Shown one piece after another: positions 45,201-57,782 of a stretch of DNA of 64,000 nucleotides (positions are counted from its first letter, which is position 1; each line of letters begins with the position of its first letter). Origin of the DNA: Luidia sarsii. Its lineage: Eukaryota > Echinodermata > Asteroidea > Paxillosida > Luidiidae. The notes under the pieces were generated by a model. That model saw only the letters and a program-made list of their open reading frames with translations. It had not been told where the DNA came from and did no database searches. The stretch lies in assembly GCA_949987565.1 (NCBI GenBank), contig OX465107.1:8354721-8418720 (forward strand), read 5' to 3'. Position numbers and translations under genes: made by a program.

Positions 45201-45879
45201 CCACAGCAAGTGTTGCCGTAAAGCATTTGATAGATCCGGAATAACATCCTTCATAATGATCGTCAGGGTCTGTCTCAGATTCTTGTGTTTTTGTTTTCGA
45301 GAAAAACTCGGCGTTTGGCAAACAGTTCGATGCGGTCTTCGGGAAATGTCAGACGATTATGACAGTGTAATACCTCGGAGGGCCCTGATAAGATACCGCC
45401 GAGTTCGCGCGCCCGATGCGAGGGTTCAGACGACGCGACAAGACGAATTCCTCGCCCAATTGAATAATAGCCGCTATCTTGACGGCCAATCCCAGGCGGA
45501 GGTCGCGGAGGTGGGGGCTATCTTGTTGGTACACGCGCTTTCATAAGCATTGCTCAACACCAGCGCACGTCGAAGACCGCATCACGGGTGCAGAAAGGGC
45601 TGCTCTACAGCCTCTCGTACAATTCATTAGGCGAGGCCAGCTCTCGTGAGTGCCTAATTGTTAATCAACTTATTATTCTGAGCATAGCGGGGGACAAGAT
45701 TAGCTCAGTCGCTGCCAACTTCAGAAGCCCTGATAGCATCGACTCTTGTCTGCAACTCGGATACGTAGCACGCCCTTTTTTTTTTGCTTCACTGTGGGAA
45801 AACCTTTGCTTTTCTGTCCCTGTTCTGAGTTACTGGCTAGGCTTGTTTGCATCAGGAGTAGCTTGGTGAAAAGAACGGA
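42231..45879. other. No gene recognised
   Basis: Unique-looking sequence with a poly-C run at 43131-43143. An open frame at 44776-45018 runs into a GTAAGTAAG donor-like site at 45001 but lacks a good acceptor. No other exon candidate is supportable. Open frames stay below 100 codons. Confidence 0.4.
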
Positions 45880-45972
45880 GGAACCACACTTACTCACAAA
45901 GAGAAATTTTACATGGTGTCACCGCAAACCTACTCCTTCTGCTATACACTCACCATGAAAACCTTCAAATCT
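45880..45972 (+). repeat. Fragment of hairpin MITE family (copy 4)
   Basis: Right-arm sequence GGAACCACACTTACTCACAA, GTGTCACCGCAAACC, and TTCTGCTATACACTCACCAT. It matches 24090-24190 and 13698-13795. The opposite arm is not evident. Confidence 0.6.
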
Positions 45973-46300
45973 CACTTGTTTGCATCACTTAACACGCATT
46001 TAGTGTGTGTCCTTTTAAATCACAGCATGTCATTGACATCGGTGCGTGTGCTCTCACCGTTTTATTAAAGTGGCAGTCAACATGCAGCCTATTCGGCCTC
46101 TGCACGACCAACGGTTTGAAGACTTTCTCTCCGATAGTCTCCGACGTATGGCGTCTTGCATGGCCTTGGAGCAGCCATCACTGGTTTGGTCTCTGAAAAG
46201 GAGCCGGTGAACTGACGAGCCCTGCACTCCGTGTTCTGCTTGTATCGCCCGCTCACTCGTCACGCTGGCCCCTAAATCACCCCCTCTCCTCCTCCATCGA
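45973..46300. other. No gene recognised
   Basis: Unique-looking sequence between a MITE fragment and a promoter-like patch. No exon or RNA gene is visible. Confidence 0.4.
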
Positions 46301-46660
46301 TGACGTCACCGCCAGACTGGTGTCAGCCCTGGTCAGGTGATCCGCCCCCCCCCCTCATGCCCTCCGCCCCCGCCACCTCCTCCCTCGTCCTACATCTCGG
46401 GCTCAGTGCCCGGTCTCTCCCTCTCGGCAAAAAACCCAGATCCGAATGATTAAAATTCCCCCGAACCCCCCTCCCTCCACTACTCCCTCTCTCTGTCTGG
46501 CTGCCAGGAATTTGTCGTCCGTCGGCGCTTCTCCTATACACACCCCGACGGCTTAGCCCGCCGTCCCGCACCGCTTGTCAAGGTCTGAGTAATGGTGTCT
46601 GGACCGCGTACCGCTCAAACCCTATAAATCTCCTAAGTATGTAGCCGCCACTTGCTAAGT
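46301..46660 (+). promoter_or_regulatory. Promoter-like cluster: CRE, GC box, TATA
   Basis: A consensus CRE (TGACGTCA, 46301-46308), a GC-box-like CCGCCCCCGCC (46363-46373) and TATAAAT (46623-46629) occur in order on the plus strand. The segment is GC-rich upstream and turns AT-moderate after the TATA. No coding exon is recognisable downstream, so this is a motif-based suggestion only. Confidence 0.25.
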
Positions 46661-48789
46661 TCTTCCCGGACAGAACGAGAAAGGAAAATCTGCAGGCGTG
46701 TATATCCATCTCAGACAGACACATGCGTTCGAGAGCACGAATTCTACAGCAGACACTAGCTAAGCCTATATAGTCGGCTAAGGTTTTTCAACCCATTGTA
46801 TTCTAAAAGAGGTAATCATCTTAAAGTAACGCAGAGAAATTGTCGCTAACTGCTCACTGTGACCCAACTCCAAACCTGCGAATCCTAGAGTGTCTATAGC
46901 CATTTTATCCCAGCAGCTGGAGCATTCTCGAAGGCAGAAGGCTTCAGAGGAAAGTCCTTCTATGATGGAAACGTCAGGTCCTTTTTCACTTCTAGGTGGA
47001 AACGATGACTACCGTTGCATCTAGGTTGTCTTTGGTTGTTGTTTTAAGCGATCCCTACAATTCCTATCAGAGAACGGCATGTTACATTTCTTGTAACCTG
47101 CGGTGCTGCGTAAGAGAAGACACGTACTCCACTTCCACGCAGTTCTTGGCGTATCGAGGAATCCAGGAACCACCTGTTCTCGGAGTAGTCGGGTACCCAT
47201 GTGGCCAACTCACCATTACGTCGGTGTCCGGGAAACTGTGAGCTTATCGCCAGTGCATCTAACTACGCATCGAAGGTAACGATGTTGTAACATCTTTCGT
47301 TGTGATTTTTAACGTCGGTTCTGCCTGTTTGCTGAAACTGCTCGGGGAACTAGACACCATTCAAATAGCGCACAACTCAACCTCCACGCACCCCATTTGG
47401 CTGCGCTTCCATTGTCCACACTATTTGGATTGTGTATAATAATAGGAAGGCAGGCCCTTCGAATGTATGCGCGATGTTGGTACATGCGGAGTGGTACGTC
47501 ATTGATCTATGACGTGCAGATGCGGCTGCAGTATCTACGGTATTCCGTCGGAGCAAGATGGCCGCTGGTGCCCGTACACCCCGCCGAGGGTATATAGACG
47601 GCAGGCTGCCAATACCACACGGCGTCTACGCCCAGGGGATCTCGTGCCTGTGATTAGTCTCTGTTTCGGGATAGGCCTAGTCTGTAAACTTGGCTTAAAT
47701 GATATACCGTAGTGGATCCAGCCTCACGGTGTAGATAGTTAATGATTGTTAATGTATTGGCTACGGGCGTTGATACCACACGGGTCTAAGAAAAATGTCC
47801 ATAGCCGCTAGCCAACCGTTCTAATAGATCCGTGTTTGATCCTATGGTAGTAGCCAATCATTTTGGACACGGTTCCAGGCCTCTCATGAAGTCTTTATGC
47901 ATTGTGATACCAGAGTGGGCCTCTAGCTGGATTTAGACAGTTCATAATTATGTTTGACCTACTCAACTTAACAAAAAACACTCCATCATGGATATCTATC
48001 CGTTACATTAACATAATGACCAAGGCATCGTTGCTGCACCCCGAGTTTAGGTATGTTCGAAGATAGCTCCACCTTTGACACCGATTCGTTTCCTTCATTG
48101 CTTCATTAAGTAATCACCGACAGTCATTTTTTTTTACGAGCTCAAAGCCATGCATCCCCCTTGGCTGGACGCAGTAGCGGGGAAGTAACCTGCTCCGTGC
48201 ATCCATCATAGGACGGGGAGTAGATTAGTGTACATTAGCGCACTCTGATGATTGACGAGACAAGAGGCAGTCCTGTAATCAGTCCCATAACACCCTTCTG
48301 CTCAAAAGAGCTGGCAGGAGGGAAATGCCTTCCGCCGCTTTCGTTGCCCGCTGTTTAAGGGCACCGTGAGATAGCACCATCAATCTAACCAATCACTGCT
48401 CCAATGTCATCCATCGTGGCTACCTCCAATTATTCAATCACTCTTTTGGCCCCTTTTGGGGTTCCTTGATCAATCTGCATCCAGCTTCTTAACCACCTTT
48501 ATGCCGTCCTGGTATTCTTCACTATGAACGGGGGATGTTCTCAGTAAACCACGAGGTTTCTCTATGATTGATCATACCGTGGATGTGAGCAAACTGGGAC
48601 CCTTGCCTAAGGCATTGTCATCTGATATTTAATTGTGATTTAAGGGGATCTGGATTTGCCATGTATGATTCACTGGGTCGGAGCAACGATGGTCAACCGG
48701 CTCCGTGCCTGCTTTACAAAACCCGAAATTATGGAATGCAGTTCGTTGCGGACTTGTTTGGTGACATTGTAATGCTAAAAGGGATATAT
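46661..48789. other. No gene recognised
   Basis: Unique-looking sequence. 48150-48540 is repeat-free with CCAAT/ATTGG-type and ATTGATCAA words and could be conserved non-coding DNA. No open frame exceeds 90 codons. Confidence 0.4.
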
Positions 48790-49230
48790 GAATTCCAAGT
48801 CCGAGGCCCGATCCAGGCCGGTTGAGCCCATGCCCGAGCCAAAGCCCGAGCCCAAGCCCAAGCTCAAGTCCCAGCCCAATCCCGAGCTCCAGCCCGAGCT
48901 CAAGCCCAAGCCCGAACTCAAGCTCAAGCCTGAACTCAAGTCGAAGTCCAATCCCGAGCTCCAGCCCGTGCTCAATCCCAAGCCCGAACTCAAGTCCAAG
49001 CACGAGCTCAAGCCCAAACCCGACCTCAAGTCCAAGCCCAATCCCGAGCTCCAGCCCGAGCTCAAGCCCGAACTCAAGCCCGAGCCTGAACTCAAGTCCA
49101 AGTCCAATCCCGAGCTCCAGCCCGTGCTCAATCCCAAGCCCGAACTCAAGTCCACCCACGCCCAAGCCCGAGCTCCAGCCCGCGCTCAAACCCGCGCCCG
49201 ACCTCAAGTCCAAGCTCGAGAACGAGCCCG
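48790..49230. repeat. Hexamer-based GAGCTC/AAGCCC array with 156-bp higher-order unit
   Basis: Hexamers such as CCCGAG, CTCAAG, CCCAAG and CTCCAG run for about 440 bp. The block AATCCCGAGCTCCAGCCCGT recurs at about 48950 and 49106, offset 156 bp (26 hexamers). The plus strand encodes Pro-Glu-Leu-Lys/Pro-Lys repeats for 156 codons (48788-49258) and the minus strand Gly-Leu-Glu. A real low-complexity protein cannot be fully excluded, but no splice or start context supports one. Confidence 0.88.
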
Positions 49231-52007
49231 AGACCAAATGCAAGCCGTCATTTCGTAAAGGGCCATACTTTGGGTGCCTCATCCCCCTGCACGTATACGC
49301 CTAGCGATCTGTTCAAGTTACTAAGCATCTCGTCCCCGTCGATCAGCGATGAATCCCAGAGCCGAACAAGTGCTGTCGCAGAGATAGCGTTCAACGGAAA
49401 GCGCGCTCACTTTCGCGACAACACCGCACCCATTTAGATCCAATATTAATCATAGAATTGGCCTTCTTCGCTGCTCACTGCACTCCGCGAGGGAAACCAC
49501 GTCATCGCCCTCTTGCATTACGAAGTCCGTACATCTTGATGGACAGGACTCACTTGTGTGAATTGTCAACGCGAGGCTGTTTTAAGAGGTTTTACGATGG
49601 TGTCGGAGTTAAAGGTGGATATGAATCATTTTGCTCGAGAGGTATAAGACGGATTTGGGAACATTTGGCACTCTGTAGTCATAAACTGAGCGGATCACAA
49701 ATCACAAGTAGCAGAGGGAAAATTGGCTCTGACCAAAATTACATGAGTTTCAAAAATCCAAAAAAGAAAAGGCGAGGAGGTGCTTTTGATATAATTAAGT
49801 GAATTCAAGCCTAGCAAGTTTATATACGAGCTATCTTAGTAGGCCTATAGCTTATGGTTTCTAAACAACCGCGAGCACAGCGATTAACTGCATCGGAGCC
49901 CTAATCAGATATTCAGGACACGCAATCGGCCAAGTACCCAGTGGGGGAATTTTTTGGTAAAAGGCGTCAAACGCCAACCGTTAATGGACCAACAGTTTTT
50001 CGTCCGCTCGATATCAGAATGTTGTTGGTCCAACGTCTTGCCCTGGGACATGTTCTAACCGAGCGATGACCCTCACGGGGGAGGGGTAGGTTGGGTTGTA
50101 AGATGCCTTTCGTGGTGTCCCACGAGTCTGAAGCAAGACAAGAAGGTCGGAGCCAATCGCCTGCCCGCCTAAACTAATCACACACCGCAAAATATCAAAA
50201 GGTGAATTATTAGTCCCTGCCTAAGTCTTGTTCAAGGCCCCCGCGCACATACACGCTTTAATATAGCGCCTGGGGCCCGAAGTATAGGTTTGAAGGCTCG
50301 CGTCAAACCAGCCAAAGACCGTTCTCGGTGTCGCAACAACGCCACTGCAATGCCTGCGCCAAGTATCGGCCATCCAAGCGGCGACGGACCAAACGCGAGA
50401 CAATGGCGGATCTAATACCACAGCAATCCGCAGTCGGCCGTCTACGCGGAGGACTCGCCGTGCCGTCGGGCGATTAACTCGGAGTTACCTCTGCTAACTC
50501 GGCCCTTGATGCGTAACATAAGTGCGTCATGCAGGCCAGTGTGATGACTCGAGACGTGGACAGTACCCTGACGTCATCCTGCTGCAATCTCAGAGGGCAA
50601 GCCATGACGTAGTCACGGAGACGATACGTGCACCCGACTGGTGGGCCAGTGGGCTACTTTCTCTTGACCCCTGGCGAGGGCGCCCTGTTTACAATGATGC
50701 CATTTTCAGGAGATCCATTCGAACTCCATCGCTCACTAACACTCAGAAAATGTCGGAATTAGATGCATTTCTGCTTCGGACATTAAGATGCTCATTCAAT
50801 AAGGGCTCTTTAACTATTCTGTTTTTAATTTCCATTTGTCCAAGCATTCATACGGAATTTAAATAATCTAAAAGGAATAAATGAACCCTAAAAACAAACA
50901 TTTTGAGAACAAACTATAACCACAGTGATATTTTACTAAAAGAGGTACATGGCCTGACGTTTCGATCATAGAAACACTTTTCTCTGCGATTGAGAAAGCT
51001 CCTGCTAGGATTGAAACGTCTATTTTCTACCTTTTATTACATTTTCATTTTGGCCATTGAAGTCAGTTTGGAGATTGTAACATTGTTTGGTATGTTTCTC
51101 TCCGCCTGATATTAAACTCGTTACTACATCAAGTTGTGTATAAAGGTACACATGCTAGATCGGCGCGGGTAAATGTATACCCTTTCTAACAATTCGATAA
51201 GAAGACATATCAGTGGCCGCAGCCTTTCCTAGGCCAGACAGTGCCTAATCGGGTTAGCAGTTGTTCTTGCTGAAGGTAATGCATTTACGTCCATGGTGTC
51301 ACGCCCTTTGCCCGAGTGGCTTATCATCTGGGCGGGTTTTTTTTCTCTTCCTGTCCTTCTGTCGGGGTGACTTGCCAGATAATATCGATCCTGTAATCCT
51401 CTCGGAAATCAATCAATTTGATTACAAATCGTCGAAAAGAAATGTGTACGTGGTACAAACTTCCGGCCCCCCAGTATGAGAATGTTTTTGTGCGGAGTGA
51501 GGAGTGTTTGGATAGTCGCGGGTCCTGTGCATGTGCAGAACATCCCATTGCCCTTTGCTAAGAAAGTCAAGGCATTTTGTCTGTTCTTTTTCTGATCGAT
51601 TCTCGTAGGGAATCCCTCCACGATGACATTCTCAGATGTAGGCGTCAGAACACGATCAGACCCCACCCTCACACACCTCAAACTGCCGATGTGAGGTCGC
51701 ATAACGCTCCCTGAAGCGTTATACCAAAGGCTGACAAAATATATTATGCGACATAGGAAATGAATGGTGCAACCACGCCACGGCCTGAGGCATTCATACA
51801 CTAAAAGGCATGGTGAATTGGCCGGACATTGGCACGCAAATTGACGACATCAAGAGGGAAATAACATGGCAATTTCAGACCGCTTTCAGGTGGCACTGTT
51901 CGCTGTGAGTTCTAATTTGTCGTCCTTAATGACCCCTTTATCAAATTCCATTGCTGCGTTACTTGGATTCCAACCATTGTTTGTCACGGCGTCCCTCTTT
52001 CCCCGTT
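49231..52007. other. No gene recognised
   Basis: Mostly unique sequence. The segment 50940-51030 has GACGTTTCGATCATAGAAAC and GATTGAAACGTC, an inverted pair resembling 37680-37710 and probably a MITE remnant. A CRE is at 50569-50576. Open frames to 130 codons have no recognisable content. Confidence 0.4.
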
Positions 52008-52542
52008 GCAAATGTATCGCCGGCAAGCAATGAAAGCATTGTACAGAACAAGAATAAATGGTAAGGACACACATTTTGTGCCTCTATAGACATTACTGTT
52101 ACTGCATTCTTCGTTCATCCCCCATACTGTCTTTGGGAAATATGGCATGGTTGGTCTAATTGATTGATTGCATCAATAAGAATATTTTCAGTAAAATTCG
52201 TTCCTAAGGAAAGTGTTTTATCTTTGAAAAAACTGGGTGCTATTGCGGTCGTGCACAAATGTATCCCCGTCAAGCAATAAAAAAGCCCTGTACAAACACA
52301 GAATAAATAGCAGGGACACACATTTTTTGCCTTGATACTCGTTACTATATTATACTTTTTAGCATGCATCAAGCCACTCCTGCATTTTTAGTTCATCCCA
52401 CATACAATATGTTCTGTATTTTGGAAGTATGGCACGGTTGGTCTAATTGAATGTTGGTTCGTCTAATTGATTGATTGCATCAATAAGAACATTTTCAGTA
52501 AAATGTGTTCCCAAGGAAAGTGGTTCATCTTTGAAAACTGGG
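52008..52542 (+). repeat. Tandem duplication, two diverged units
   Basis: Unit 1 (52008-52237) and unit 2 (52253-52542) share, in order: GCAAATGTATCGCCGGCAAG or its variant, AAGAATAAATGG / CAGAATAAATAG, GGACACACATTTT, ATGGCATGGTTGGTCTAATT, GATTGATTGCATCAATAAGA, TTTTCAGTAAAAT and GGAAAGTG. Unit 2 is longer through an insert near 52340-52400 and an internal GGTCTAATTGAATGTT duplication. Non-coding. Confidence 0.88.
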
Positions 52543-54155
52543 AACGTTTCTACGGGGGCCCTTGGCACATATATTTATGTACATGCTAGAAATTAGTCTC
52601 CATAGGAACCATACCCAGACATTGATATTGTGTGGTCACGTTGCAAGGTAACCCATGTGTCCATTATAGTGAGGCTTCATGCGCACGATTATTGCGTATA
52701 TACTAATACATTAAGTATAGTTTAGGGAAACCATTTAGCCTCACCACCAATCATGCGCAACGATACCTCAATAACGGCTTGAAGAAATACGTCATTCAAT
52801 ATAAACCGAAATATCTCACAAACGCAGTCATAAGCACATGACCATAGACACTTAATAACGTTGGTTATAAATGCTAGCCATGAGTGCAAAGCCGTTTTTC
52901 CTAGCTGCTAGAGCAATCAGTCCCTATGGGTCTTACTACAATTTCTGAGCCACCGTAGTAAAAGTGGATCAAGGGCTTGCATGAGTTATGTTTTTTACAG
53001 CTTACTACCGCATTGGTCTCGTAAATTAAGTGTGCCTCAATTTAACAGTCGGTTGCAATGCCTCGTAGTGTTCCATACGTTATAATACTCCCAAGAAAAG
53101 CTTGTCAAGGACTAATACGGTGAATATACATGTGCACTTCTAAATACGCAAACACACCTCCTCCGGACGTTTAGGAAATTACCAAAGATTCAACTTAATT
53201 GACACGATAACCTGGCCGTTTGACCCTCGCGATTAGAGATTTCATAGAATCATCACAAACAATCAATAAGTGATTTAATATAATCAGATGAAAATATAAC
53301 AGTGTCCTTGTGATGTTGTCGAGGACGGAGGTGTATTGATAAACTGAATTATTGACTTTGTTTTGGTTTCAGCGCCGAGCTGTTCTGCTGCAGTCTGCTC
53401 ATTTCCGCTCGCAATCCAATTACCCTGGTCCTGCCACGCTTTTCACCAGCGCTAATGCAATCAGCTATGAATACAAGGCATACCAAAATGATAGTGCGCT
53501 TTTGACTGCGTCAAAGAATATTCTGGAATAAGGACTCTGCAATCATACACGAATGTGGAAGCTGCAAATCTCCAGCTTTTATCTGATCAAATTTAATCGT
53601 TCCTTGGCGTTGTTCAAAACTTCAAAAGGACAATATTACCCAAGTTGGTCTATAGAGTATACTGGAAAGTAGAAAGCCCACGAGTCCATGTAAGCATAGA
53701 AGTCAAGTTGTTGTAAATGGTACTGTAGCCACGGAGTTCTGTACCATACCGAATCGACTTTACACAAGGAAAAAGATGAACAGTTTTGCTTCAAGAGCAC
53801 TGTATACATCCTTACAAAAGCCGACAGAACGGATTTATTAGCATTTTGTTGGGATTGATCCTAGATCATTGGTATAGCCCTTTGCAAGCCTTTGTCCAAT
53901 TGGCGTCGACACAACGTTCTTGTTAGTCAACAAAAATATGTGCTGTGTCATCTGGTGGACTCACCGAAGTGATAGGGAGACAATGTGAAGAAAATATGAA
54001 ACGCCGAGGGAGTTAATACCCTTTACCGACTGTGTCCCGCGCCCTTTTGTACCAAACAGATTACACACCGTATTTGTGTCGACCAGGCTTCCAGGACAGG
54101 CCCATCGTTCAAATTGGCGAGCTTATCCGCCGAAAATTCGGCATTCGAAGGCCTA
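52543..54155. other. AT-rich sequence; one weak exon candidate
   Basis: No repeat array. At 53373-53531 a good acceptor (GTTTTGGTTTCAG) precedes 52 open codons ending in TAA, in a locally GC-richer patch. It has no recognisable similarity and could be chance. Confidence 0.3.
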
Positions 54156-54213
54156 ATTGGCGGGAAGAAATCAGCGCGGCCGGCTGACATTCCGCAATCT
54201 CATTTGGCGGGAA
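54156..54213 (+). promoter_or_regulatory. Paired E2F-type sites
   Basis: ATTGGCGGGAA (54156-54166) and TTTGGCGGGAA (54203-54213) both match the E2F/DP consensus core in the same orientation, 47 bp apart, within a GC-rich patch (54100-54480). This arrangement is typical of cell-cycle gene promoters. No TATA box or coding exon was identified nearby. Confidence 0.35.
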
Positions 54214-54859
54214 GCGTGTGGCGTTGTCTCCCCGCTGCCTCGTCTCCCAGGGGAGGGGGGAAAAAGAGAGACGAAAATTACCCGGCCTGCAAAACAAGCC
54301 ACAGACGATGCCGACACGCCGCCCGGCCCGCGATTGCACTGCGCGAACATACAAGGGCGAGGAGTAAGAGGCGGGGAACAGACATCGCATCCCCCACACA
54401 CTGCCATACCAAGCTTAGGGCTTGGTACGAGGTGTTTGTGCCACCGCACCCAGGCCTCCTCGCATTCGGCGAACGAATTCAATTCGAGGGTCCCGAACAT
54501 TAACCGATAACTTTCATGTCGGAGACACTATCTGATTATTCCAATGTAGGAGAATCAATGATTACACTTTTCCCCCATGTCATTGGACTTGGGTTCAGAT
54601 ATTTGATTGTCATGTACTTTAAAGGGCGTTGAGTTCCTTCCTGGCTATAAAGCCGCGCAGTAAAATAGACAATAAGCATATAAACCAACCAGGTAACAGT
54701 TTTAAGCAGTTTTCCTACGGTGTCCTTTGATACCCACGTAGCATGAACCCGAATAAACTTTCAGCATCAAAAGCGACCAAAACGTATCTGTGACCCACAT
54801 CCAATATGACCCTATCGTTCGATCGTGGGATGAAGGATAATGAACTATGAGATCTCAAA
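54214..54859. other. No gene recognised
   Basis: GC-rich to about 54480, then AT-rich. It contains 54305-54325, a 21-base exact match to the K2P exon 3' end (see findings). Confidence 0.4.
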
Positions 54860-55060
54860 TGAGACAGTCAGTGAGAGGGGAGATAGAGAAAGAACACAGA
54901 GGAGGTAGGGATACAGACACAGTGGGACAGACAGACTCAGGGAGACATACAACTTCCTAAAGAGAGGAGAGGTGGACTGAGATAGAGACAGACAGAGAGA
55001 GTGGAAGGCAGTCATGGGAGAGATGGGAAAGAGGGAGGGAGATAGATCAAATAGGGGAGA
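54860..55060. repeat. Degenerate GA/GACAGA purine-rich repeat
   Basis: About 200 bp rich in GAGAGA, GACAGAC and GGGAGAGAT words on the plus strand. It resembles the 20.4-kb tract but is more decayed. Confidence 0.7.
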
Positions 55061-56960
55061 TGACCACTGAACCGCGATCCAAAGATTATTAGATGCCACC
55101 AACATGAATCCTGAGAATGAAGGCATAATGTAAAGCTGGCTTTTATGCGCTCAATTGGGATCAGGATATTAGCGATTTGTAGGGGGAAAAACGGTGTCGT
55201 GGTATGGGCATGAACCCTGCGAGTGTACAAAAATACCTCAGGGTAAAAAAAGAATAGCCTCCTCAACAGATTGGAGAGCGAAAGCTAGCCGATGAGACCA
55301 ATCACTGTGAGTGCCTCATCTCCATTTGTACCCGGCCCGATACCGAGCCAGCTATACCTGCGAGTCTGACTGGGGATTCGGCGTGGATAAACATGCCACG
55401 GAGATTTCTCGACCACGGGGGAGTCAGTGGAACCGGGGCCACCTTGTTTCTGGGGGGAATGGCGCGCCGGTCAGTGTCGCCGACACGACTTCGCGGTCGC
55501 CGCCAACAGGGGGCGGGGACTCCGGAGAGCTGGGTAAATTTACCCGAATGCGCCCGCCAGAGGCCAGACTGGACATGGACACAAGAACACCCCTCACGGG
55601 CCCCGATGCTATAGCAGTTCCTTTGCTTTGATACTTAGTGCTAACGCTTGCGGTGAGATAACGCCCCAAACACGTACGGTGTTGTTGCAACATTTTGAGA
55701 CGCCCCAGAGTGGTGAGAAGACGTGTTTGCCAAGTAAATACAACGGGAAAAAACACATGGAAAAGACTGCACGACCATTCGTATCAGCAACTCCTCCATA
55801 AGATGCAGCGCAGGAGAGCCACCAATGATACGCAGACAATACGTTACATATGTTGGTTATTTCATGAAGGTGTCTACGCAGGGATTAGACCACAACACAT
55901 ATCGTATAAAAGTGTCATACCAAAGTTTATATATCATATTGTGACCCCATAGGACTTATATAATAACCATGCAGGTTGATGTGGCATCTAATACTGAAAA
56001 GGAGAATCGTCTACTTGATGGATGAATGTAAAACAATGCCGTGTAAGTTATTGTGTGTAAAGAACGTTATTTGCAAGATTGCTTATACCAAAGCTCGGCA
56101 TTTAATTGGCGCAGTACTGTCGCCTGCTAGCATTCGGCAGTCGGCCTCCTGACAAATACCCGGGTAATTTCCACGCGTGAATACGCACCTGTCGGCACCG
56201 CTCCATATCTTCTTCAGCAAAATGGTTATTCTCCCGTGTGACACTTCCCACTGCCTGCATTTCCATATCAAAGCTGGCTGACCTTAAATGAATGGTCGTT
56301 AAGTGTATAACATTCCTCTCGATCGACTCTCTTTTCCGTGAAATTCATTTTTGAAACGCGAGCGTGAACTGTTTGCGTTTGAATGCGGAGCCCGCGCTGT
56401 CAATCAATGCGACTGTATCCACCGCGACCCATGCACGACGGGAACGCGCCAAAAGTGCACCAGATATTTGAGTTGTGCCCGAGCCAATTAGCGTTAAGAG
56501 TGCCACAGAATTACCCCAGCGTGGGGTAGTAGGCCGGGCTCCCCGAGCTGGTGGCGGCGCCCCATGCAGTACGGCCGATCGCTCCTATAGTATCTCCCTG
56601 CTGTTTGACAGTTCCCCCCCCAGCTATTGCTACGAGGGCAGGGCTGGATACCTGGGCTGTCTTTATGACACACATACTCACTCCTCCGAAGCGATGGCGT
56701 GGATATGAGGGCTCCACGTGTTATAGAGTGTAGCTCCACAATGCCCTCCCCCACCACGGCTGTCATTCAATTACTCACCTCCAGAAGAGTCCCAGCGCTT
56801 CGGGACCGCGGTGCGGTTCCACATGACCGACTTTTTAATTTTGTAGCGCCTGCCAAAACAACTCCTGATCATGTTATTTATTATTATTATTATTTATCTC
56901 CTTGTAATCATACACACTCGCAGTGGCAGGATAGATACAATGTTACAAATCACAGACACA
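55061..56960. other. No gene recognised
   Basis: Unique-looking sequence with a GC-richer segment at 55290-55620 and open frames to 110 codons that match nothing. A (TTA)n run of about 20 bp lies at 56876-56895. Confidence 0.4.
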
Positions 56961-57016
56961 TTAAAGGTGCACTCCCGTACGTAGTTCGGGGGTATTTTGG
57001 GCCCAAGAGTGCTTAA
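56961..57016. repeat. Minimal TTAA-flanked inverted repeat
   Basis: TTAAAGGTGCACTC at the left end (56961) and GAGTGCTTAA at the right end (57016) form an inverted pair around about 30 bp, bounded by TTAA on both sides. It looks like a solo or internally deleted TTAA MITE, unrelated in its interior to the 17.6-kb family. Confidence 0.45.
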
Positions 57017-57782
57017 AGGTAACACAAATCCTGTCAAGCGTAGGCCTATTCATCATTATCAATAATTATTTGAATATTCAATAACTAAACCTAACAGGCA
57101 ATATAGGCAATATGTACAGCATGAGGGTCTGAGTGTTTACAGTGTCGTTGTTACGGTCACTGCCGTCATTTTGCTGCTACAGTTAACATTCTATCCACAG
57201 GGTCGATTCACCTCTGTGCCAAGCAGCGACGGCAAGCTTCAAGCGGATTTCTGCGACATCCCGGGTGCACAGCAACCTGCCCTTTAACCTTTTAGGCCGA
57301 TATAATCTACTTATTATTGTTAATCGAATTGGGGGCTTGCCAGCGAGTGTGCTGGTGGTGGTCTTAAGACGAGAAGCGGGCAGAGACTCGCCAGGTCCTA
57401 AGACCGCCTCCCTCCCCCCGTCTTCAAAGGCCCCAAGCCTGGGGTGTCAAGTGGTCCGGAGGGGGAGGGGGCATCTCGCTAAGAAGACCGCCCATTTCTC
57501 AGCTCGAGGCCCGGTGAACATCTGTGTGCGCCGCCCTGCGAAATATGGATGGTGGCGGGACACGTCTGCTACCACACTTCTCCTTCGCTTGGACCAATGT
57601 ATAACGCCTGTAAGCACCAGCATTTCCTTGGTGTACGTGCATCAAACAGATATAGAGTATACGTTATTAGCAAAGGGACGAACAAGGCCGGGTTTTTTAT
57701 AGGTCACCCCAACTGGTATTATCTAAGACATTCCATTATCATGTACTGTATTTCTCACGCAACGATCTGAAATGTGAAAACC
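57017..57782. other. No gene recognised
   Basis: Unique-looking sequence crossed by a 145-codon plus-strand frame (57265-57702) without recognisable domains. Confidence 0.4.
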
